Numbered from the stretch's first letter, positions 1 to 6,556 are shown. The stretch is DNA of 8,908 nt from WRIS01 sp964345475 (GCA_964345475.1 CAYFQW010000029.1:1-8908), one strand, 5' to 3'. Numbers and translations are program-made. Notes: generated from the letters alone by a model not told the origin.

Positions 1-57
1 TCATAGCAATACTTGCTTCGATATATACTAACTAGCCAATGGAAGACTTTAAGCGCA

Positions 58-888
58 CTAGTCGCCGACGAGAACAGAGATATGCAGAAGATAATCCTGA
101 GTCTTTTCTGACATAAGATATGAATTAATATCCATTTCATAAATAGGACTGAGCATTTCCAAATTCTCTTGCTTTAAGAATTTGAACAGCTTGGCATAAG
201 ATCGGTATACCGTTTTCGTACCCCCCTGATGAAGTATGACCGCATAGTTGCCTCTTGGCCGCACCATTAAACGTCCATCGAGATAAGAAGTTTTTTCTGG
301 AGGATCTATCCAAGTTGTTAGCTCGCTATAATAGTATTCTTCAGGCTTCGTTATGTCGGGAAACTCTAAGATACGGCCAAGAGGGAATCGCGATACATGA
401 GCCGTATTGCGGCAATAATCGGAATGTTCACTCAGAGACCTTGCATAAGACTCCTTGCAGCGGTTTCGTTCAACCGGAGTAGTTATCAAATGTATTTCGT
501 CCCAGTAGGAAAGGCGGGGCATATCCTTAGGAAACGCCAAAGCCCGCTCGGTGATATAGCGCATCTTTTCCATCATGCCGATACGAGCAGTGAGAATATC
601 GCGTCGTTCAACCATCTTATCTATGTTTTCTTGGATCGTCTCGAGGAATCGATCTGTTGAGCGATTGTCGATGTAGTCTTTTATCTCCTTCATTGACATG
701 CCTGTGTCGGAAAAGAATCGAATCACGTCAAAAAGATAGAGCTGCTTCAGCGAATAGTAGCGATATCCGTTTTCTTTTACAAATTGTGGCTTGAGAAGAC
801 CGATTTTATCGTAGTGGATTAAAAGCTCTCTGCTGATATTGCACATTTCAGCAAATTCACCTGAGGTAATTAATGAAATCTTTTTCAT
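58..888 (-). CDS. MerR-family transcriptional regulator with GyrI-like effector-binding domain
   Basis: A 276-residue one-component regulator. Residues 1-70 form a MerR winged helix-turn-helix: the pattern ISRELLIHYDKIGLLKP, followed by NGYRYYS and an MKEIKDYID helix, is diagnostic. Residues about 80-110 look like the dimerising coiled coil. Residues about 130-276 resemble the GyrI/BmrR-type ligand-binding domain, which usually senses hydrophobic or cationic small molecules. Members of this family typically activate promoters with an over-long 19-20 bp spacer. The ATG is preceded by a good ribosome binding site (GGAGAG at 895-900, 6 nt spacing), which fixes the start. No target gene is visible: transcription runs off the left edge, so any efflux gene it controls may lie there. 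The ligand is unknown. Family assignment is firm; the effector class is inferred. Confidence 0.93.
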   Translation of the reverse strand: MKKISLITSGEFAEMCNISRELLIHYDKIGLLKPQFVKENGYRYYSLKQLYLFDVIRFFSDTGMSMKEIKDYIDNRSTDRFLETIQENIDKMVERRDILTARIGMMEKMRYITERALAFPKDMPRLSYWDEIHLITTPVERNRCKESYARSLSEHSDYCRNTAHVSRFPLGRILEFPDITKPEEYYYSELTTWIDPPEKTSYLDGRLMVRPRGNYAVILHQGGTKTVYRSYAKLFKFLKQENLEMLSPIYEMDINSYLMSEKTQDYLLHISVLVGD

Positions 889-1480
889 AATGTGCTCTCC
901 GTGCTTTCCCTAAGCTCGAGTCCTACACAAAATCATGTTTGCGTCTTTAAAAGGTAATCTGTTTTACTTTTTTCCTAGCCCTTTTCTTGAAATAAGAGAT
1001 ACTTTCCTGCTTATTTCGACAATTCAAGTATCACTGAAGGATATCATGCGTGTAAACATTTCACTCAATATCGCTTATAAGTACATGCTTTATATCGGTA
1101 AACGAGCAGAAGAGCATCTTTCTCTTGAGATAGCGAAGGGTTTTCTTCTGTCATAGTATCTTCGATAATAAGAAACTTCATCCGGGTGTCTTTCCTAGAT
1201 CCAGAAAGGCATATCCGAAAAACTGGGTCTGCATGCCCCTTCATTGAGAATTCAGTTAAATATTTTTATGCCCGCATGCCGATTGTGTTCACTTTTTTGT
1301 ACCTGCCTTTAAGAAACAGGATGTATTCACAGTTTTTCTGCCTTCAAACGTGTTCATATCGTGTTGAAATGCGTTTTCCTTGCTCCTACATCAAAAGTGG
1401 GAATTATGTGGATTAAAATCTATTCAGCGGTGATTTTGCCGCAGATAGTTTGCCCAGGAGGGCGGAAAGTTAGGTTCTTC
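889..1480. other. 592-bp gene-poor region between merR and csp
   Basis: No convincing gene. The open frames at 935-1156 and 1186-1416 have hydrophobic or Cys/Phe-rich translations with no recognisable domain and no ribosome binding site. The stretch must hold the leftward merR promoter and the rightward csp promoter and leader. Two GCATGC palindromes lie 43 bp apart (1231-1236 and 1274-1279). A TTGAAA at 1364-1369 lies 17 bp before a weak TACATC and is a possible but poor csp promoter. Confidence 0.6.
1420..1448 (+). promoter_or_regulatory. Possible hairpin in the csp leader
   Basis: CTAT (1420-1423) pairs with ATAG (1445-1448), and GCGG (1427-1430) pairs with CCGC (1439-1442), separated by a small internal loop and closing an 8-nt loop. 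It ends 7 nt before the AGGAGGG at 1456-1462. Cold-shock genes often carry long structured leaders that control translation with temperature. That role here is inference; only the pairing is seen. Confidence 0.3.
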
Positions 1481-1684
1481 ATGTCTACAGGTACAGTAAA
1501 ATGGTTCAACGCCGAAAAAGGGTATGGTTTTATTTCTCAAGAAGATGGGGAGGATTTGTTCGTACACTTCAGTGAGATTCAATCTGAAGGCTTCAAAACT
1601 CTCGAAGAGAATGCTACCGTGTCTTTTGATGTTGCTGTTGGCAACAATGGTAAAAATCAGGCTACCAACGTCCGCGTTATTTAA
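1481..1684 (+). CDS. Cold-shock protein, CspA family
   Basis: A 67-residue single-domain cold-shock protein, of the usual length (65-70 residues). The five-strand OB fold is readable: GTVKWFNAEKGYGFI contains the RNP1-like KGYGFI motif (about residues 13-18), DLFVHFSEI is the RNP2-like motif (about 26-33), and the C-terminal QATNVRVI closes the barrel. It binds single-stranded RNA and DNA and acts as an RNA chaperone in the cytoplasm. I chose the ATG at 1481 because the protein aligns with the family from its second residue; the in-frame ATG at 1361 would add 40 unrelated residues. AGGAGGG at 1456-1462 is 18 nt upstream, which is long; GGAAAG at 1464-1469 with an 11-nt spacer fits better. The gene is monocistronic, with its own terminator. 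Confidence 0.95.
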   Translation: MSTGTVKWFNAEKGYGFISQEDGEDLFVHFSEIQSEGFKTLEENATVSFDVAVGNNGKNQATNVRVI

Positions 1685-1705
1685 CTCAGCACACGATTTT
1701 CTCGT

Positions 1706-1736
1706 AAAAGCGGCTCGCAAGAGGCGCTTTTTTTAT
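1706..1736 (+). terminator. Rho-independent terminator of csp, possibly bidirectional
   Basis: The stem AAAAGCGGCTC / GAGGCGCTTTT (one internal G:G mismatch) closes a GCAA tetraloop at 1717-1720 and runs into a seven-T tract. It starts 21 nt after the csp stop. The A-rich left arm gives a shorter T tract on the opposite strand, so it could also end leftward transcripts from the carbonic anhydrase gene. Confidence 0.88.
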
Positions 1737-1873
1737 TTCTCCAGTCTATAGAATCAGCGATTGATCCGTTCGCAATAGCTATAGGCACCCCCTCTACATT
1801 CATTTGACTTACGGCCCTATATGCTAAATGCATCATGAAGCTTGTTAGCTATACCCTATTCAAAAGTGCTACC

Positions 1874-2395
1874 TTACTCAGAAATAATCTTGCAGTCCGC
1901 GTAAACCTTGGCCTCATCAACATAGAATTGGGTATTTCTTTTTTGGCGTTCAATATCCTCGTCGGTCAGAGTTTTCACTACCTTGCCAGGTACTCCCACC
2001 ACGAGGGATCTCTCAGGGATGATATCGCCCTCTTTCACCAAAGCCCCTGCAGCAATAAGAGACTCGCGTCCAATGACTGCACCATTGAGCAAAGTTGCGT
2101 GCATGCCGATCAAAGCGTCATCTCCGACCCTTGCCCCATGGACTATCGCGTTATGCCCGATCGTGACGCCTTTCCCGATGACAACGGGATAATCAAAATC
2201 GGTGTGAATAGTACAATTGTCCTGGACGTTGCTGCGATCCCCTATTGTAATTGAAGCGCATTCCGCACGTATGACCGCACTGAACCACACCGAGGTATCG
2301 CTGCCAAGCACAACGTCCCCACATACAGTAGCGTTAGGGGCTACATACGTGGCCTTGGAAATATCGGGAGTCGTTCCTTTGTATTCTATAATCAT
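1874..2395 (-). CDS. Gamma-class carbonic anhydrase-like hexapeptide-repeat protein
   Basis: A 173-residue left-handed beta-helix protein built from hexapeptide repeats (for example VAPNATVCGDVVLG, ITIGDRSNVQDN, VVIGKGVTIGHNAIVHG) with a C-terminal helix. The three zinc/iron ligands of gamma carbonic anhydrases map to His64 (CTIHTD), His81 (IGHN) and His86 (VHG). Arg43 and Gln58 are also present. The usual Asp of the VIRGD motif is Glu45 (VIRAE), a conservative change. Many such proteins have weak or unproven CO2 hydratase activity, so the substrate is inferred. I chose ATG 2395 because the family starts there; the open frame runs back to an ATG at 2473, adding 26 atypical residues. A modest AAAGG lies 9 nt before the chosen start. 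Confidence 0.88.
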   Translation of the reverse strand: MIIEYKGTTPDISKATYVAPNATVCGDVVLGSDTSVWFSAVIRAECASITIGDRSNVQDNCTIHTDFDYPVVIGKGVTIGHNAIVHGARVGDDALIGMHATLLNGAVIGRESLIAAGALVKEGDIIPERSLVVGVPGKVVKTLTDEDIERQKRNTQFYVDEAKVYADCKIISE

Positions 2396-2436
2396 AAGTG
2401 CTCGCCTTTCTTTTAAAGGGTACATCTTTTGGCTTG

Positions 2437-2456
2437 CTGGTATGCCGTGATACCAG
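2437..2456. repeat. Perfect 7-bp inverted repeat upstream of the carbonic anhydrase gene
   Basis: CTGGTAT and ATACCAG flank a 6-bp spacer, 41 bp before the chosen start codon. It could be an operator or a small RNA hairpin. If the longer start at 2473 is real, it would lie inside coding sequence. Confidence 0.4.
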
Positions 2457-2469
2457 TACGTCCCTCTTC

Positions 2470-2751
2470 TCATCCTACCTCAATCTTGTCCGCCCCTGAA
2501 ACGTCGATCAAATTATCCTGTGTCTCTTCAAGTAAAAATGTCCCCTTGAGTATATCTTCGTCAAGCTGTAGAGACTGATAGTGCCCATCAGGACAGGTCT
2601 GGTTTGGGAGTCGACATCTTTCGGAATAGTATAGAAAGCGTCTGCCCTTTCTTATGTTAAGAAAGACTGCTGCAGGCATCGGTGCATAATGGTACTCAGG
2701 CTCGACTTCAGCTTGGCAAGAAGCCCTCGTAAATTTCGTTGAGAAAGACAT
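2470..2751 (-). CDS. Small hypothetical protein (93 aa), doubtful
   Basis: A 93-residue frame lying directly upstream of the carbonic anhydrase gene and in the same direction. I recognise no family. The translation is balanced and looks soluble, with two cysteines close together (SERCRLPNQTCPDG), a basic patch (RKGRRF) and an acidic second half. In favour: the composition is protein-like, and its TGA overlaps by ATGA an in-frame upstream ATG (2473) of the carbonic anhydrase frame, as in coupled operons. Against: there is no ribosome binding site before 2751, and the start lies 3 bp from the divergent start of the membrane protein at 2755, so both genes cannot have ordinary leaders. It may be a real gene, a remnant or chance. 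Confidence 0.38.
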   Translation of the reverse strand: MSFSTKFTRASCQAEVEPEYHYAPMPAAVFLNIRKGRRFLYYSERCRLPNQTCPDGHYQSLQLDEDILKGTFLLEETQDNLIDVSGADKIEVG

Positions 2752-2754
2752 CTT

Positions 2755-3366
2755 ATGGATGAACAGGCACGGAAAATTTCACACCTCGATAGATTAGCTC
2801 TTTTTATTCGCAAAGTGAGCTCACCTCCTATTATGGTTACCCTACTGCTCTGCATCCTCTTCGTTGTTCAGCCAGGTATCTTTCCAAGCCCTTTGAGCTT
2901 TGTACTCTCCTTGCTTTTCCTTGCGGGCATCCCTCTCGCAGCCTACCCCGTTTCATTCCTCTTCCCTACATTAAGAAAGCGAGGTCGGGAGGCACAACGA
3001 AAGCTTGCCTTTCTTTTTAATCTCGTAGGATACGTGGGCGCAGTATGTTACGGCTTCATAGTAAGAGTTGCACAACCCCTTCGTCTCGTTTATTTCACCT
3101 ACGCCATATCGGTTGTAGTCCTCATCATCTTCAACAAGATCTTAAAAATTCGTGCCAGCGGCCATGCCAGCAGCCTCACGGGTCCTTTGATTCTTCTGGT
3201 CTATTTCGTTGGCTGGATTGTTGTGCCGCCCTGTCTGTGCATAGGGGCGCTTGTAGCTTGGGCATCGCTTCGCCTCAAGCGACATACACCTTATGATTTG
3301 CTATGGGGAGCCCTTGTTGCCCTGGCCTCATTTGGTTTGAGTCTTTTGTTGAGCGGTATTATATAG
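2755..3366 (+). CDS. PAP2-like integral membrane phosphatase
   Basis: A 203-residue membrane protein with about six hydrophobic segments (near 24-40, 46-70, 86-104, 111-127, 141-170 and 182-203). The type 2 phosphatidic acid phosphatase signature is present in compact form: Lys128/Lys131-Arg133, then SGH at 135-137, then RLKRHTPYD with His177 and Asp181 (the H-x3-D of motif 3). These residues form the vanadate-type active site, in which His177 is the nucleophile and His137 the general acid. Substrates in the family are lipid phosphates or pyrophosphates such as undecaprenyl pyrophosphate; which one applies here cannot be read. Motifs 1 and 2 are unusually close together, as in small PAP2-like proteins. 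The frame has a stop at 2740, so ATG 2755 is the first possible start; GAGAAAG at 2741-2747 is a weak binding site. Confidence 0.72.
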   Translation: MDEQARKISHLDRLALFIRKVSSPPIMVTLLLCILFVVQPGIFPSPLSFVLSLLFLAGIPLAAYPVSFLFPTLRKRGREAQRKLAFLFNLVGYVGAVCYGFIVRVAQPLRLVYFTYAISVVVLIIFNKILKIRASGHASSLTGPLILLVYFVGWIVVPPCLCIGALVAWASLRLKRHTPYDLLWGALVALASFGLSLLLSGII

Positions 3367-3433
3367 AGAAGTGTTGTGGGCATCCTCCGACCAGTATACG
3401 CTCCGGAAAATCTGGCTTTGGCTAAGAGTCATG

Positions 3434-3463
3434 TATCACGATATATGGCTCTGTATCGTGATG
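3434..3463. repeat. 9-bp perfect inverted repeat in a convergent spacer, with a third half-site
   Basis: ATCACGATA (3435-3443) and TATCGTGAT (3454-3462) are perfect inverted copies around a 10-bp centre and can be extended by T:G pairs. TATCAC recurs at 3474-3479, exactly 40 bp after the copy at 3434-3439. No T tract follows on either strand, so it is not a classical terminator. An operator or a Rho-type/RNA processing structure is possible. Confidence 0.5.
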
Positions 3464-3495
3464 AGAACCTCTATATCACAATGAACACCACGTAG

Positions 3496-3513
3496 CCACC
3501 GTGGACATGGTGG
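3496..3513. repeat. GC-rich hairpin at the 3' end of the metallophosphoesterase gene
   Basis: CCACCGT pairs with CATGGTGG-side bases over 7 bp (one G:T) with a 4-nt loop, ending 8 bp beyond the metallophosphoesterase stop. An alternative pairing uses CCACG (3488-3492) and CGTGG (3500-3504). It lacks a U tract but may stabilise or end transcripts from one or both convergent genes. Confidence 0.4.
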
Positions 3514-3521
3514 TTCCCTGC

Positions 3522-4274
3522 TTATTGTGTCTCGAGTCGTTGTCCGTATTCAACAAGTTCATGATAAAGCATGATGCCGTGTTCGCCGCAATTACGATCG
3601 TCGTGGAAATGCCCGAAGTAATAATATGCAAGATTCGGTAGCCGCTCGACTAGGCTATCGAGGAATGTATCGGTAGTTTTATCGATCTTTGATTGGTCGA
3701 GGCCCGGAAAGAAAAGATCGCGGAAGCATGGCTCCCAAGACAGGGGTGCCGTGTGAGCGATGACGCCGACAATATCAGGGTGCTGCTCTGCGAGCTGCAA
3801 AAGATTATCCATCTCTTCGGCACTTAGCTGCTCATTGGGGTTGTATGGCAATCCGCGCGCTAGTCTATAAAACTTATCAATAGAGTAAGCACCTGGTGCG
3901 AAAAGAACTTTTTCGCCATATATCTCATACAGACCACCTTCATCTAGCGCATAGAATATGTTGGGATACTTTCGGTCGACATAGACCGAATTCCCTAAAA
4001 GCTCTTGCTTCCCCCAACTCCCAGATACGGCAAATTTCCGCACTACATCTTCAATACGGTCATCGTGGTTGCCGCGAACCACTAAGAAATTGCACGGCGT
4101 CTGCATCATAATATCTTTGACAGAATCCACCGCAAGCCCTCCGTAGTAAAGACCTGCATCGCCGCAGATAATAATAATGTCCTCTAAGGACAAATCATTG
4201 CGGACAGCATAGTCTCTCAGTCTGTAAAAACTGACTGGATTTCCATGGGTGTCTCCTGTAATAAATACCTTCAT
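3522..4274 (-). CDS. Calcineurin-like metallophosphoesterase
   Basis: A 250-residue cytoplasmic protein with the complete metallophosphoesterase motif set: GDTHG (Asp8, His10), CGDAG (Asp39), GNHDD (Asn69, His70), AHTAP (His174) and GHFHDD (His222, His224). These ligate a two-metal centre (Mn, Fe or Zn) that hydrolyses phosphomono- or diesters. There is no signal peptide and no extra domain. The substrate cannot be read from sequence; nucleotides, cyclic nucleotides and phosphoproteins are all possible. It is the last gene on this strand, 80 bp after the macrodomain gene. That gap is large enough for its own promoter, although the orientation and proximity allow read-through from the sirtuin operon. 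GAGGAA lies only 2-4 nt before the ATG, and a TATGAT sits 6 nt before it, so a leaderless transcript is possible. Confidence 0.9.
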   Translation of the reverse strand: MKVFITGDTHGNPVSFYRLRDYAVRNDLSLEDIIIICGDAGLYYGGLAVDSVKDIMMQTPCNFLVVRGNHDDRIEDVVRKFAVSGSWGKQELLGNSVYVDRKYPNIFYALDEGGLYEIYGEKVLFAPGAYSIDKFYRLARGLPYNPNEQLSAEEMDNLLQLAEQHPDIVGVIAHTAPLSWEPCFRDLFFPGLDQSKIDKTTDTFLDSLVERLPNLAYYYFGHFHDDRNCGEHGIMLYHELVEYGQRLETQ

Positions 4275-4280
4275 TTCCTC

Positions 4281-4286
4281 ATCATA
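4281..4286 (-). promoter_or_regulatory. Possible -10 element placing transcription start at the metallophosphoesterase ATG
   Basis: On the minus strand, TATGAT stands 6 nt before the ATG at 4274, the spacing of leaderless actinobacterial promoters. An upstream alternative is TTGAGG (about 4317-4322) with GATATA 17 nt further on, giving a leader of only a few bases. No strong -35 fits TATGAT. Weak, sequence-only evidence. Confidence 0.25.
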
Positions 4287-4354
4287 CCTTATATCTCTTC
4301 TATTGTTCGCCCCCTCAATTTAGACGGAGCGTGTATTTCGGAGACATGCCCCTA

Positions 4355-4818
4355 TCAGAGATGCAGAAGGTCTGCATACAGCTCCGTATCAGCTTGCGTG
4401 AATACACAATATACGACATGCAGGGGTTCCTTGGCTTGCAAAAGCCATTCTGAAACAGTTTGTATAGCTATACGTGCTGCCTCTTTTTGCGGAAACTTAA
4501 ACTCGCCAGTCGAAATACAGCACAGTGCAATGCTGTTAATATTTTTGCATGCTGCCGCATTGAGACAGGAAGTATAACAGCTTGCCAATTGCTGTTGCTC
4601 CTCCTCACACGGCACACTGATAATTTGAGGACCGACGGTATGGATTACATACTCGCTCGGAAGATTGAACGCAGGAGTAANNNNNNNNNNNNNNNNNNNN
4701 NNNNNNNNNNNNNNNNNNNNNNNNNNNNNNNNNNNNNNNNNNNNNNNNNNNNNNNNNNNNNNNNNNNNNNNNNNNNNNNNAGGTATGCGAGCTGTTCGGA
4801 ACAGTCCATTTTCGTCAT
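4355..4818 (-). CDS. Macrodomain protein-ADP-ribose hydrolase, interrupted by an assembly gap
   Basis: Both ends of one gene are visible around the N run. The start is the ATG at 4818, overlapping the sirtuin stop as ATGA; it reads MTKMDCSEQLAYL before the gap. After the gap the sequence resumes as TPAFNLPSEYVIHTVGP and continues for about 107 codons to the TGA at 4355. That block is the C-terminal half of a macrodomain: YVIHTVGP strand, a CISTGEFKFPQKEAA ADP-ribose-binding loop, and a final helix-strand pair. In the family, such proteins next to class M sirtuins are zinc-containing hydrolases that remove ADP-ribose from the sirtuin's target. The zinc-binding loop would lie inside the gap and cannot be checked. 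Family length is about 260-270 residues, so roughly 140-150 residues are missing. The two ends are in different frames as printed, which is an artefact of the arbitrary gap length. Confidence 0.85.
4681..4780. other. Assembly gap (100 N) of placeholder length
   Basis: Exactly 100 N, the conventional size for a gap of unknown length. The reading frames on the two sides agree only if the true length leaves remainder 2 when divided by 3. Family length implies something like 400-450 bases. Confidence 0.9.
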
Positions 4819-5678
4819 TTTCCTGCCGCCATTCTTTTGTTCAGCATGCCCATAACCTCATTCATGTCTTCATCAAAAGCTATTGTTTTTTGTTCATTCT
4901 CAGTAGCCCCGTCTGCAAAGTCCCTATTAATACGGATGAGGGTTGCCCGTGAATTCTCATATACGTGCTCTTCAAAAGGAAACCGAATGATGTCGGGGGT
5001 ATTGTATCCTACACCAAGCTCAAAAAAGAGGACTCTTTTCCCCTTTGCTTTTCGTAGAAAGGCATCGTAGGGTTCGGAAGCGTCATACCAGTCTTTGTTT
5101 TGGACAAAATATTTGTCGCTTCTTACATGGACCATCATGGGGCCACCACATTTCGGACAGGCAGGAACCATATAGGGTTGCACAGCACAATTCTTCATAG
5201 ACTTCAACATGCCTGCAATGAGCGCTTCATTGTCGTAAAGTCCATCATGACATGCTTTTGAGCATTGAATGAACCGATAATCCCCTTGCGTTGCAAATAC
5301 TCTAGATTTGTCAAAGCCCGCCTTCTCGAACTGCCCGTCTACATTAGTGCTTATAACGAAGTAGTCTTTCTCCTTAATCAGATCGAGCAATTCTTTATAC
5401 AAAGGCATTGCACCTACGGCAAATCGGTTGACCCATACAAGTTGCGCCCAGTATGCCCATCGCTCCTCCTCGGTCTCAAAAGGATAGAATCCAGGGGAAT
5501 ACATGTCCGCAAAGCCATATTTTTCAATGAAAGGAGCGAAGGTTTCCTCGAACCACTCCCCTTCATAAGCAAGTCCTGCTGCCGCAGACAAGCCTGCGCC
5601 GCCACCGATGATGACCTTGTCGCATCTCTGCAGGCTGCGCACAGCGCTTTGAATCCTCTCGGAATATGAGCTTCGCAT
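4815..5678 (-). CDS. Class M sirtuin (SirTM), probable NAD-dependent protein ADP-ribosyltransferase
   Basis: A 287-residue Sir2-fold protein. The NAD-binding Rossmann motif GGGAGLSAAAGL is at residues 25-36. The ribose/nicotinamide pocket is STNVDGQF (110-117; Asn112, Asp114), where ordinary sirtuins have TQNID. The catalytic His of deacetylating sirtuins is replaced by Gln131 in ATQGDY. This exchange is the hallmark of class M enzymes, which transfer ADP-ribose to a lipoylated GcvH-like protein and do not deacetylate. Cys139/Cys143 and Cys174/Cys177 (CSKACH, CPKCGG) may hold the structural zinc. The start ATG lies 2 bp after the nitroreductase stop, with GGAG 10-13 nt before it; the stop overlaps the macrodomain start. 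The protein is therefore made from the middle of a tight operon. No GcvH-like substrate is visible nearby, so its target here is unknown. Confidence 0.9.
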   Translation of the reverse strand: MRSSYSERIQSAVRSLQRCDKVIIGGGAGLSAAAGLAYEGEWFEETFAPFIEKYGFADMYSPGFYPFETEEERWAYWAQLVWVNRFAVGAMPLYKELLDLIKEKDYFVISTNVDGQFEKAGFDKSRVFATQGDYRFIQCSKACHDGLYDNEALIAGMLKSMKNCAVQPYMVPACPKCGGPMMVHVRSDKYFVQNKDWYDASEPYDAFLRKAKGKRVLFFELGVGYNTPDIIRFPFEEHVYENSRATLIRINRDFADGATENEQKTIAFDEDMNEVMGMLNKRMAAGK

Positions 5679-5680
5679 AA

Positions 5681-6556
5681 TTATTCCACTCCTTGTTCCA
5701 AGTGCCCAAACTTTAGCCGATGGACTCTGGCGCTATCATATCGTTGTATGCCTCGTTCATAGACTATTTCAGGGTATCCAAAACCGACAATCATACCGAT
5801 ATAGTGATCTTCTGGTATCTCGAGCAGTGCTTGCATGTCTGGCATCAGGCTCAAAACGTCGAGGGGGAAAGTCATGCATATCGCACCGAGGCCCCTTGAG
5901 GCGCACAACAATTCGAAGTAAGCACCAGCAATAATGACATCTTGAGTCCAGCAGTTCATATCCCGTTTTGCATGCGGGATAAGGATATGGGGTACCGAGC
6001 AGAACAACATATCTGGTCGTACCGTGCTTTCCCATTTTTTCATTTGATCAAAAGACTCTGCATCAAACCATTGAGGGTATACGCCTTGATCCGCCAGTCG
6101 TTCCATCTCCTTATAGACGCGGTTATGAAGATATCGCATGTCATCCCTGTCGTCGATGAGGGTATACTCCACCGCCTGTCTGTTACCGCCATTTGGAGCA
6201 CATTGTAGTTTTTCGAGCATCTCTTCAATAAGGACCTTGTCGACGTTCTTATCAAGATAGCGCCTACAAGATCGTCTGTTGGCAATCAGTGCATCGAGAG
6301 TGGGTGCAGCCAGTTCAGGTGCAGCAGGTGCAAGGCTATATTCCGGTTTTTTGCCAAGTATGGAAATGGCACCTGTGGGACAAACCGCCAGACAATGCTG
6401 ACATCGCCAGCAGCCATCCCATCCCCACTCATCAGCCTCGGCAATGCGCGGCTTTCCCATCGCATCGAGAGACAAGGTGCCCCCTGCGCATACTTTAACG
6501 CACAAACCGCATCCCTTACAGAGATTTTCGTTGAGCATATAGTTTGTGTTGGCCAC
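5681..6556 (-). CDS. Ferredoxin-nitroreductase fusion (2x[4Fe-4S] + FMN nitroreductase-like)
   Basis: About 291 residues from the GTG at 6556. The N-terminus is a bacterial ferredoxin with two CxxCxxCxxxC clusters: Cys13/16/19/23 (CKGCGLCVKVC) and Cys49/52/55/59 (CWRCQHCLAVCP). After a linker, the FMN-binding nitroreductase domain starts at LIANRRSCRRYLDKNV (basic residues that hold the FMN phosphate), continues through CAPNGGNRQAVEY and ends near IGMIVGFGYPEIVY. Such proteins pass electrons through the clusters to flavin; the acceptor is unknown. It is the first gene of the sirtuin-macrodomain operon. I prefer GTG 6556 because GGAG stands 8 nt before it and the family starts close to the first cluster. 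The frame stays open to an ATG at 6733 (350 residues), but that ATG has no binding site, the extra 59 residues are rich in AGG codons, and that stretch contains regulatory-looking repeats. Confidence 0.85.
   Translation of the reverse strand: MANTNYMLNENLCKGCGLCVKVCAGGTLSLDAMGKPRIAEADEWGWDGCWRCQHCLAVCPTGAISILGKKPEYSLAPAAPELAAPTLDALIANRRSCRRYLDKNVDKVLIEEMLEKLQCAPNGGNRQAVEYTLIDDRDDMRYLHNRVYKEMERLADQGVYPQWFDAESFDQMKKWESTVRPDMLFCSVPHILIPHAKRDMNCWTQDVIIAGAYFELLCASRGLGAICMTFPLDVLSLMPDMQALLEIPEDHYIGMIVGFGYPEIVYERGIQRYDSARVHRLKFGHLEQGVE

Noticed and set aside
935..1156. 73-codon open frame between merR and csp
   Set aside because: No binding site, hydrophobic/Phe-rich start, no recognisable domain, and no conserved neighbour relation.
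1835..2254. 139-codon plus-strand open frame
   Set aside because: Antisense to the carbonic anhydrase gene, whose motifs are unmistakable on the other strand.
3496..3513. Hairpin as a standard Rho-independent terminator
   Set aside because: No run of T follows on either strand.
4355..4818. Reading the macrodomain gene as a frameshifted pseudogene
   Set aside because: The frame difference arises only across the N run, whose length is a placeholder; both visible ends are intact and the start overlaps the sirtuin stop as expected for a working operon.
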